Source: an uncultured bacterium
GTDB lineage: Bacteria; Bacillota; Clostridia; Christensenellales; Borkfalkiaceae
Direction: 5' to 3'
Length of the DNA: 9,263 nucleotides
Assembly (NCBI GenBank): GCA_934871445.1
Contig: CAKXBD010000085.1
Location: forward strand, 1 to 9,263
Shown: in pieces, positions 1 through 6,491 of the stretch
Position numbering within the stretch: the first letter of the stretch is position 1
How the letters are laid out: every line of letters begins with the position of its first letter
Made by a program: the position numbers and the translations under genes
The notes under the pieces: model-generated
What the model was told of the DNA's origin: nothing
The model's input: only the letters and a program-made list of their open reading frames with translations
Database searches by the model: none

Positions 1-1071
1 CTCCTGCCCGTTATGGCAAAATATCAGGTGGATATGATGCTCCAAGGGCACGACCACGTGTATGTACGCTCGAAACCGTATCTGTACGGCAGGAACGGCG
101 ACGGGTATTATAACGGCCGTACGCCGAATATGGAAGAAACTCTCGTTACGGAAATCATTGACGGAAAAGAAATCACTTACAGCGTCGAACCTTCCGGTAC
201 CTTTTACGTCACTGCAAACTATGCGGGGAGAAAATCTTATGCCCCCGTCGATTACGATAAGACGTTGATTTATCCTGCCATCAATCCCTATAATGGGAAG
301 TCAATGAGTATCGAAATCAAGCAGCAGATGTTTACTTCTATTCGAATCGAGGGAAATTCTCTGCAATATAACGCCTACACTTTCGACGGGGAAAACGCCG
401 AGGTATACGATACATACAATATCAAGAAAAATACATTCCTTCCCGTAGAAGAAATGTTGGCTTCCGCGCCCGACGCGGCAGACGTTACCGTGTTCGATAC
501 GCCCGTAATCAGTTCGGCACTCGAAGAATACTGCGCTCTCGTCCCGAAAGCGCAGTCGGCGCTCAAAGACGAATCTAAAAGCAAGATAGAGGGATATTCC
601 GCTTTGCCTTTGGACGATTACGAAAAGGCGTATCCCGTGGCGATGGCTATCGAAAATAGCGGCAGGGTAGAAGCTACTGCGGAATTTTCAAAAAAATTAA
701 AAGAATTAAAGGCATTATATGCCGATTTGAATGAACAACAGCAGGCCTTGGTGGAAAATTATGGGAAAATAGCGGAAATGGAAGCAGAAATGCTGGATAT
801 TCATGCTGCTTCCGCCGTAACGGAAATGATTCGCCGCTATAAAGAGGGGATGGACGGATTGACGATCGAAGAAGTAAGACTCGCCTATAATGCGCTCGAC
901 GAAAATCAAAAGCGTTTGGTCGAGGAAACAGATGGACTCGATTTGTCTTTTACTCCTTCGGATTCTCCATCTTCTTCCTGTAACGGAAGTATGACGGGGG
1001 GTATTTCCTGCATGGCGATTTGTTCTGTTGTGTTCGCGGGGACATGGATAAGGAGGAAAAAGAAAATATGA
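1..1071 (+). CDS. Secreted metallophosphoesterase, C-terminal part (5' end outside window)
   Basis: The reading frame is already open at base 1, so the true start and the first metal-binding motifs lie outside the window. 356 residues are visible. GHDH followed by VYVRS (bases 46-57 and on) is the last metal-ligand motif of calcineurin-like/purple-acid-phosphatase-type phosphoesterases, and the preceding 'LLPVMAKYQVDMMLQ' matches the helix and strand usual before it. After the catalytic domain comes a beta-rich segment to about residue 145, then a mostly helical region with two similar units, LKALYADLNEQQQALVENY and VRLAYNALDENQKRLVEE. The C-terminus has a Ser-rich stretch, Cys-Asn-Gly-Ser (Cys at fragment residue 327), a hydrophobic segment and RRKKK, which suggests anchoring at the cell surface. 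The family hydrolyses phosphomonoesters or diesters with a two-metal centre; the substrate here is unknown. The gene overlaps the next by ATGA. The family call is firm, the specific activity is not. Confidence 0.87.
   Translation, partial: LLPVMAKYQVDMMLQGHDHVYVRSKPYLYGRNGDGYYNGRTPNMEETLVTEIIDGKEITYSVEPSGTFYVTANYAGRKSYAPVDYDKTLIYPAINPYNGKSMSIEIKQQMFTSIRIEGNSLQYNAYTFDGENAEVYDTYNIKKNTFLPVEEMLASAPDAADVTVFDTPVISSALEEYCALVPKAQSALKDESKSKIEGYSALPLDDYEKAYPVAMAIENSGRVEATAEFSKKLKELKALYADLNEQQQALVENYGKIAEMEAEMLDIHAASAVTEMIRRYKEGMDGLTIEEVRLAYNALDENQKRLVEETDGLDLSFTPSDSPSSSCNGSMTGGISCMAICSVVFAGTWIRRKKKI
1051..1056 (+). promoter_or_regulatory. Ribosome binding site for the 782-aa surface protein
   Basis: AGGAGG lies inside the end of the phosphoesterase gene, 11 bases before ATG 1068. 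It favours that start over in-frame ATGs at 1020 and 1044, which have no such site. The start overlaps the upstream stop codon (ATGA, 1068-1071), so translation is probably coupled. Confidence 0.65.
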
Positions 1072-3416
1072 GACGGAGTCGCATATCGAACAGATGTAAA
1101 AGGGTTGCCGGCATCTTTTTAACGGGAATTTTTGTGCTTTGCCTCCTTTTGCCGGTACAGGGGGCGGAAATTTCCGGCGTGGCGGCAGAGAGGGCGACAG
1201 GGACGGAGGAGATGCTTATAAGGGGAAAGGAAATATTTTCCGCGGCAGGTGCGGAGAGCATTGTCCCGACGGGCGAAACCTTTTTGCCTGATTGGACGGT
1301 AAACGAAAGGTCGGGGATTGTATTAACGGACGTTCGGGAAGGCGGCGTCGGGACAGTTTCTTATTATACGGTGCCCAAAGAGGACGGGTCGTCGGCATAT
1401 CCTTACGGACATCCCGACGGACCTGTATATAATTCGGTACGGATTCCCTGCACGGGCTACGATTTTGCCGACAACCGCGTGAGTATCAAATACGAGTCAA
1501 ATTTCCCCGTCGGAGGGCAAAATATCACCGTATATGCCTCTTTATCTGACGACGTGGGCTCGGATGGGAGCGATTTATCCGCCGAAGACGAGCTTATCGG
1601 TTGGTTTGAAAATTGGAACGTCACTTCGGGCCAGACAAAAGATGGATATAAATATGTGACGATCGACCAAGCCAATTATACGGATTTTCGCACTATTGAG
1701 GGAATTGTGCTGCAATTCAATTACGAAGGGAATGTCACGGAACAAAAGACAATGCGCATACTCGGTATTGATTTTCATTCGGAAGGGGAAAAACCCGTAT
1801 TCGTCACCGATCCGAAGCCCTTTTCCGTATCCGAGCCCGTCGCGGAGGGCTGTACTTTGAGTCGGACACCCGAAGGCTGGAAAGCGGAAATTTCAGAGAA
1901 GGGGACGCTCGTCTATGAGCTGGAAAATTGGAATTCTTCTCTCTTTGACAGATTAGCGGTGGATTTGCAGGCCTTCGACGGCGCACAGGTGACCCCCGTT
2001 CTAGACGGGGAGCGCCTCGACCCGATTTCTCTTTCCTCTTCGCGGCGCAGATTGGAAATACCCGTTTCGGCGGATACCGTCGGAAAACTGAGTCTGGAAT
2101 TTTCGGGAATGGGCAAAGTTGTCGTTTATTCCGTGACGGCGACTACTGCTCCGAGAGTTACGAATTGGTCGACGTCGAATGGCTCTTATTTCGACGAAAT
2201 GGAGAGTATTTCCGATTCCGTATATCAAATGCGTTATGTGCGTAATTCTACGGCAGGCTATCCGAAGATCATTGTTTCGGTGGAGAATTGGCAGGAGGAT
2301 TACGATATTATCTGCGTGGATATTCATGTTTTGTCGGGAAAGGTTCTGACGGGAATTCTCCTTTCAGATCAAAATTATCTCATGACGCACTGGAACGCGG
2401 ACAACATAATCGGAGAGGGAAAGCATGAATTTACTTTTTATTATCCCTTGGAAATCGATCCCGAATGGGACGGTTCTCAATTAACACTGTATATCAATCC
2501 CAATTCCGTTTCGGCAGAAGGGTATACATACGACGCCGAATTTGAAATTGGAATCAGTTTTATGAAATCCGAAGCCCTGCCGGAGGCGGAAATTTCTGTC
2601 GAGCGGGAATATTATGAATATGATTACGACGGTTTGCCGAAGTCTGTGTCTGTCTCCGTCCTTCCCGAAGGAACGCCCTGTAAAACGACGTATATCAAGG
2701 ATAACCACAGTTCCGAACAACCACCTTCCGACGCGGGAGAATACGTCGTGCGCTTCGAAGTAGACGGCACACGGGAGCTCCGCCGAACGGTTAAAGAAGT
2801 GAAGCTCGTCATTCGCGCCGTCGCGCAGAAAGCGCCCTCCGCAGGGGAGTGGAGCTTCGATTTCGGAGCGGGAGTTCTCTTATTGAACGATGGGCTGGAA
2901 GCCAGCTATTCTTCTTCCTTTGACTCTCTTATCTTTTCGGGAGAAAGCGTGACTCCCGGAGCTACGCTGTATATCCGCCGCGCGGCGAGCGGCGGTAACC
3001 TCGCCTCAGAGGCTGTGACGGTCTCTGTTCCCTCTAAGCCCGTCGATAAGCCCGAAATTTCTCTCATAAAATGTACGAAAACTTCGATTGTCGTCGAGGC
3101 CGGCGAAGGCGTGGAATATCGTCTGATTACGGGCTCCTCCGTTGGCGAATGGAAGGACGAGGGGAATTTCGTTGGCTTGAAAGCCGATACGCTCTATCGC
3201 GTCGAGGCGCGCGTCAAGGCGACCGCGTTCTCCTTTGCAGGCGATACCGCAACGCTCGCCGTCCGAACTCTGCTTTCCAACGAGCCGCAAAGCTCGGCCT
3301 CCGAAAGCGCGTCGGATTCCTCCGCTTCGGGCTGCGGCAGTTCCGTCTTTTCGGCGCTCGCTTTCCTCCCTTTGTTCTTCCTTGCCTCGGTAATCGTGGT
3401 CAAAAAATCTTTATAA
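1068..3416 (+). CDS. Large exported surface protein of beta-sandwich and Ig-like modules, function unknown
   Basis: This 782-residue protein starts with a clear export signal: basic RRSRISNRCKR, a hydrophobic core (about residues 14-30) and a likely cleavage after VQG-A. Residues about 70-240, 250-360 and 362-500 look like beta-sandwich (jelly-roll or carbohydrate-binding-like) modules rich in aromatic residues and Asn. Residues about 507-585, with YYEYDYDGLPKSVSVSV and DAGEYVVRFEVDG, resemble an MBG-type bacterial Ig-like domain. Two further short beta modules follow (about 590-657 and 660-735), the last with the fibronectin-III-like 'GLKADTLYRVEARVKA'. The tail has a Ser-rich linker (741-753), GCGSS (755-759), a membrane segment (about 760-777) and KK. 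I see no catalytic domain. It probably sits on the envelope and binds a glycan or partner protein, perhaps together with the upstream phosphoesterase with which it overlaps. Module boundaries are by eye. The start was chosen for its AGGAGG site and ATGA overlap. Confidence 0.85.
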   Translation: MRRSRISNRCKRVAGIFLTGIFVLCLLLPVQGAEISGVAAERATGTEEMLIRGKEIFSAAGAESIVPTGETFLPDWTVNERSGIVLTDVREGGVGTVSYYTVPKEDGSSAYPYGHPDGPVYNSVRIPCTGYDFADNRVSIKYESNFPVGGQNITVYASLSDDVGSDGSDLSAEDELIGWFENWNVTSGQTKDGYKYVTIDQANYTDFRTIEGIVLQFNYEGNVTEQKTMRILGIDFHSEGEKPVFVTDPKPFSVSEPVAEGCTLSRTPEGWKAEISEKGTLVYELENWNSSLFDRLAVDLQAFDGAQVTPVLDGERLDPISLSSSRRRLEIPVSADTVGKLSLEFSGMGKVVVYSVTATTAPRVTNWSTSNGSYFDEMESISDSVYQMRYVRNSTAGYPKIIVSVENWQEDYDIICVDIHVLSGKVLTGILLSDQNYLMTHWNADNIIGEGKHEFTFYYPLEIDPEWDGSQLTLYINPNSVSAEGYTYDAEFEIGISFMKSEALPEAEISVEREYYEYDYDGLPKSVSVSVLPEGTPCKTTYIKDNHSSEQPPSDAGEYVVRFEVDGTRELRRTVKEVKLVIRAVAQKAPSAGEWSFDFGAGVLLLNDGLEASYSSSFDSLIFSGESVTPGATLYIRRAASGGNLASEAVTVSVPSKPVDKPEISLIKCTKTSIVVEAGEGVEYRLITGSSVGEWKDEGNFVGLKADTLYRVEARVKATAFSFAGDTATLAVRTLLSNEPQSSASESASDSSASGCGSSVFSALAFLPLFFLASVIVVKKSL

Positions 3417-3422
3417 TAAATA

Positions 3423-3435
3423 TGTTTAGTAAACA
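3423..3435. promoter_or_regulatory. Upstream palindromic operator candidate (TGTTTAGTAAACA)
   Basis: This is a 13-base perfect palindrome around a central G, seven bases after the stop of the surface-protein gene. Its first 12 bases recur exactly at 3540-3551, on the other side of the promoter. The form (GTTTA-N-TAAAC) fits a dimeric repressor such as a LacI- or ROK-type sugar regulator. No regulator gene is visible in the window. Confidence 0.5.
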
Positions 3436-3471
3436 ATTATAAAGAATGATAAATAAATTTGATAAATTTTT

Positions 3472-3481
3472 TAGTATACTA
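3472..3481. promoter_or_regulatory. Palindrome TAGTATACTA next to the -35 box
   Basis: This perfect 10-base palindrome ends directly before the -35 hexamer at 3482. The position would suit a regulator site, but the surrounding sequence is so AT-rich that chance is a real alternative. It differs from the GTTTAGTAAAC pair. Confidence 0.25.
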
Positions 3482-3510
3482 TTGACAAACCTATTTTTCT
3501 GTGATATAAT
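3482..3510 (+). promoter_or_regulatory. Consensus sigma-A promoter of the sugar operon
   Basis: The -35 box TTGACA (3482-3487) and the -10 box TATAAT (3505-3510) both match the consensus exactly, with the ideal 17-base spacer. The roughly 45 bases upstream are almost all A/T and could act as an UP element. Transcription should start near 3517, leaving a leader of about 45 bases before ATG 3563. A promoter this strong normally needs a repressor, which fits the operator-like repeats on either side. It most likely drives all four downstream genes, which have no convincing promoter of their own. Confidence 0.85.
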
Positions 3511-3539
3511 TCAAATAAACAGATAAAAATAAATATATT

Positions 3540-3551
3540 TGTTTAGTAAAC
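3540..3551. promoter_or_regulatory. Downstream operator candidate (TGTTTAGTAAAC)
   Basis: This is an exact copy of the first 12 bases of the site at 3423-3435, 117 bases away. It falls about 24 bases after the predicted transcription start and touches the ribosome binding site. A repressor bound here would block elongation. Binding both copies could loop the DNA across the promoter. Confidence 0.55.
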
Positions 3552-3557
3552 GAGGTG
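3552..3557 (+). promoter_or_regulatory. Ribosome binding site of the Gfo/Idh/MocA gene
   Basis: GAGGTG lies five bases before ATG 3563. It sets the start there rather than at the in-frame TTG at 3539, which has no binding site and overlaps the operator-like repeat. Confidence 0.7.
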
Positions 3558-3562
3558 CGATA

Positions 3563-4879
3563 ATGAAACAATTCACAGTCGCCATAGCAGGATTGGGCGG
3601 GCGAGGATACCATACATATGCGCAATATCAGCACTTGCATCCCGAGCGTATGAAAATCGTGGCGCTGGCAGATATCGATGCGGAGAAACTGCGACTTTGC
3701 GGAGAAGAATTTTCCGTCCCCGAGGCGAACAGATACAATAGCGCGGAGGAGATGCTGAAAGAAGAAAAGCTGGCGGACGTCATGATTATCGCTACGCAGG
3801 ACAATCAGCATAAGGCGCATGCGATTGCCGCTTTGGAAAGGGGATACGATCTACTTTTGGAAAAGCCGGTTGCTATGACGCCGGAGGATTGTATGGAAAT
3901 CGAACGGAGCGCCTTAGAAATGGAGCGGCTTGTCGTCGTGTGTCATGTGCTTCGTTATACGGCGTTTTTCAGGCAGGTCAAGGCGCTTATCGACGCGGGG
4001 CGTATCGGAAAGGTCGTTTCTTTACAGGCGACGGAAAACGTATGCTATTGGCATCAGGCACATTCGTTCGTCCGCGGGAATTGGCGCAGCGATTTGATGG
4101 AAACCCCGATGATTGTTCAAAAATGCTGTCATGATTTCGATATGATTTCTTGGCTGATCGGGCGTTCCTGTGTTTCGGTGTCGAGCTATGGGTCCCTGTC
4201 GTATTTCAACAAAAAGAATGCTCCGACTTCTAGCGCCGAACGTTGTTGCGATTGTGCCGTGCGGGAAAGCTGTCCCTACGACGCGCATAAGATTTATTTC
4301 GATAACCGCGACATTGGCTTTCTAGGTGCGAATAATCATGCCTGGCCCTGTGATATCGTCGCAGAGGCTCCTACGGCGGAAAGTTTGGAAGAAGCGCTCA
4401 GAACGGGACCGTATGGAAAATGCGTATTTCGTTGCGACAATAACGTGGTTGACCATCAAGTGACGAATATGTTATTTGAAGGGGGCGTCACAGCTTCGCT
4501 GACGATGACGGGATTTACCGCCAAAAACTATCGAGAATATAAAATTTTCGGTACTTTGGGAGAAATCGAGGCAAACCAAAAGACCAACACGGTAACGCTG
4601 ACGAGATTTGGGGAGGAGCCCGTGTCGTACGATATTTCAAAGTTAACGGATGACCTTTCCGGGCACGGAGGCGGCGATAACCGCATGATGGACGAGATGT
4701 TTTCTGCTCTGGAAGGTGGTAGAGAAATCAGTAGCTCTATCCGTACCTCCGTTCGTACGCACATGATGGCGTTTGCGGCGGAAAAATCCCGTTTGAAGGG
4801 AGGAAAGGTGATTTTGCTCGACGATATTTACGGGAAAGAGATAGAAATGAACGCCTTTCCTCATTCGGTCAATCTCTGA
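3563..4879 (+). CDS. Gfo/Idh/MocA family NAD(P)-dependent oxidoreductase
   Basis: This 438-residue cytoplasmic enzyme opens with a Rossmann fold: GLGGRG (10-15) for the dinucleotide, then ALADID (34-39). EKPVA (100-104) carries the family's conserved catalytic lysine (Lys101). KCCHDFDMI (177-185) supplies the His and Asp expected in the active site. Members oxidise, reduce or epimerise sugars and sugar derivatives such as inositol, glucose-fructose or N-acetylhexosamines; sequence alone does not give the substrate. The C-terminal domain has a cysteine cluster, C218, C219, C221 and C227 in 'RCCDCAVRESCPYDA', plus C253, C277 and C281. I recall a similar CPY-containing segment in a subset of this family. 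Length is slightly above the usual 330-400. It is the first gene of the operon, directly after the promoter and operator pair, so it probably processes the sugar brought in by the transporter encoded downstream. Confidence 0.93.
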   Translation: MKQFTVAIAGLGGRGYHTYAQYQHLHPERMKIVALADIDAEKLRLCGEEFSVPEANRYNSAEEMLKEEKLADVMIIATQDNQHKAHAIAALERGYDLLLEKPVAMTPEDCMEIERSALEMERLVVVCHVLRYTAFFRQVKALIDAGRIGKVVSLQATENVCYWHQAHSFVRGNWRSDLMETPMIVQKCCHDFDMISWLIGRSCVSVSSYGSLSYFNKKNAPTSSAERCCDCAVRESCPYDAHKIYFDNRDIGFLGANNHAWPCDIVAEAPTAESLEEALRTGPYGKCVFRCDNNVVDHQVTNMLFEGGVTASLTMTGFTAKNYREYKIFGTLGEIEANQKTNTVTLTRFGEEPVSYDISKLTDDLSGHGGGDNRMMDEMFSALEGGREISSSIRTSVRTHMMAFAAEKSRLKGGKVILLDDIYGKEIEMNAFPHSVNL

Positions 4880-4941
4880 AAACGGACACAATACTTTTAT
4901 CGAAAACGTATATAACATGCGTAAAGAATAAAGGAGGAAAC

Positions 4942-6468
4942 ATGAAACGTAAGGCAGCATTAGCTATCACATTTTCACTTATTTTTACACTTTCGGCGGC
5001 AATCGGTTTTGGCGGTTGTGCAAAGGAGACGGAAGACATCTTTTCTCGTCCCGTCGTGGAAAAGAAGGAGGGAGAGAAAAAGGATTGGAATGATGTATCC
5101 TCCTTTATCTGCTACTACGGAGATTTCGACGAGGAACAGAAAAATTTCGATGTGGCAATTTTACATTCCAATACGCTCTATTCCACGCCGGATGCAAAGG
5201 AGAAGGTCAAAGAGCTTTCCGATAATGGAACATATACAATCGCTTACATTACAGTAGGCGAAGATGATTCGCTCAATGTGGCAGACGGTCTGGGGGAGGG
5301 AGGATATGCCTCCTATTATATCTATGAAAACGGATTCCCCAAAATCAATCCGAATTGGGGCTCCTATTTCGTAGATGCCTCCAATCCCGTTTGGCAGGCA
5401 CGTATTCTCGCCGAGGCGGGCAGGATTTTGGATTACGGAGTAGACGGACTGTTTCTCGATACTTTGGATACAGTGGACGTTCGTCCGGAATCGCTCGGTG
5501 GGCTCGTTCAGCTGGTAAAGAGACTGCATGAAACGTATCCAGAGGCGAAATTAGTGGCCAATCGAGGGTTCAACCTGCTCAAATATATTTCTCCCTATAT
5601 TAGCGGTCTGATGTTCGAGAGCTTCAATACGACTTACGATTTTACGTCGGAAAAAGTTGTAGATTTGGACGAGGCTGCGATAGAATATAATACATATACT
5701 GCCTGCAATGTCATTAATGCCGTGAGACGGTATGACTATTTCCCCGTGTTTTGTCTCGATTATTGCAATGAGTACGAATTCGATTATATGCCCCAAGAAT
5801 ATTACAACAATAGCTGGCGGTACGATTTCATTCCGTATTGTACTTATGATATAAACCTCGCTACACCCTGTAACCCGAGAGTTGTCCCCACCTCCAAACG
5901 CGGAGAGCTGGCTCTTTCTAAATTCGGGGAGGACGGTTTTGATGACTCGAATGCCGATACCTCCGCGAACAATCTCGCTTATAAGGAAAACGGGGCTACA
6001 GTCTCAGTGGATTCGACCTATCCGGGATATAGTATTGATGCGCTCAACGACGGATGGTTTGCAACACCCGAAAACCATAATCAGAATAATTGGGCGAAGG
6101 AATCGTGGGCGAGCATGGACGTGGCTACCGACCATTGGGTAGAGTTTACGTTTACAGAGGCGAAGAAGGTTTCTTCTGTCGTTGTGCATTGGGCGAACGA
6201 CAACGGCACGTATTATTCCCCTCAGAAGGCCGTAGTACAGGCGTGGATAGATGGGGAATGGAAAGATATTGCAGTATATACGAACGAACCGGAAACGGAG
6301 GGGGACGATTATAAGGCTTTCCTTGAAACGACAGAATTTTCGTTTGAACCGGTGACGACGGAACGTATCAGAGTTTTACAGCCCAAGGAAATGGGGTGCG
6401 CAGATAAATATGGCGACGCTGTCCGAAAGAATATCATGTGGGTCAGCGAAATTGAGATTTTCGGTTAA
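4942..6468 (+). CDS. GH114-like glycosidase lipoprotein with C-terminal discoidin/CBM32-like domain
   Basis: The 508-residue product has a lipoprotein signal with lipobox FGGC (Cys26), so it should be lipid-anchored on the outer face of the membrane. Residues about 50-320 match the TIM-barrel of the GH114/TM1410 group (endo-alpha-1,4-polygalactosaminidase type): AYITVGE (101-107), DGLFLDTLD (168-176), VANRGF (205-210) and MFESF (224-228). Asp173 and Glu226 sit where the acidic catalytic pair of GH114 is expected. This assignment is by eye. Residues about 345-508, with NLAYKENGATVSVDSTYPG near the start and an EIEIFG end, form a discoidin (F5/8 type C) fold like CBM32, probably binding galactose-type sugars. 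Known GH114 enzymes cut galactosamine-containing polymers; the substrate here is inferred. AAGGAGG four bases before ATG 4942 gives a strong start. The gap to the upstream gene is 62 bases with no convincing promoter or terminator. Confidence 0.86.
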   Translation: MKRKAALAITFSLIFTLSAAIGFGGCAKETEDIFSRPVVEKKEGEKKDWNDVSSFICYYGDFDEEQKNFDVAILHSNTLYSTPDAKEKVKELSDNGTYTIAYITVGEDDSLNVADGLGEGGYASYYIYENGFPKINPNWGSYFVDASNPVWQARILAEAGRILDYGVDGLFLDTLDTVDVRPESLGGLVQLVKRLHETYPEAKLVANRGFNLLKYISPYISGLMFESFNTTYDFTSEKVVDLDEAAIEYNTYTACNVINAVRRYDYFPVFCLDYCNEYEFDYMPQEYYNNSWRYDFIPYCTYDINLATPCNPRVVPTSKRGELALSKFGEDGFDDSNADTSANNLAYKENGATVSVDSTYPGYSIDALNDGWFATPENHNQNNWAKESWASMDVATDHWVEFTFTEAKKVSSVVVHWANDNGTYYSPQKAVVQAWIDGEWKDIAVYTNEPETEGDDYKAFLETTEFSFEPVTTERIRVLQPKEMGCADKYGDAVRKNIMWVSEIEIFG

Positions 6469-6491
6469 ATCGACGGATAAGGAGAAAAAAT

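Noticed and set aside
1020..1067. Earlier in-frame ATGs (1020, 1044) for the surface protein
   Set aside because: They lie deep in the upstream gene without ribosome binding sites, and would put charged residues (DMDKEEKEN) before an otherwise normal signal peptide.
3423..3435. A CcpA (cre) site
   Set aside because: The palindrome lacks the central CG and the 14-base spacing of cre sites.
3455..3472. AAATTT-GAT-AAATTT followed by T's as a terminator for the upstream operon
   Set aside because: The stem would be six A-T pairs only, far too weak. I see no GC-rich hairpin in the gap, so no terminator is called.
3539..3562. TTG start at 3539 for the oxidoreductase
   Set aside because: It would add eight residues before the Rossmann strand, has no ribosome binding site and overlaps the operator-like repeat. 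ATG 3563 has GAGGTG at good spacing.
4883..4916. A promoter before the GH114-like gene (TATAAC at 4911)
   Set aside because: No acceptable -35 box lies 16-18 bases upstream. The gene is better explained by read-through from the promoter at 3482.
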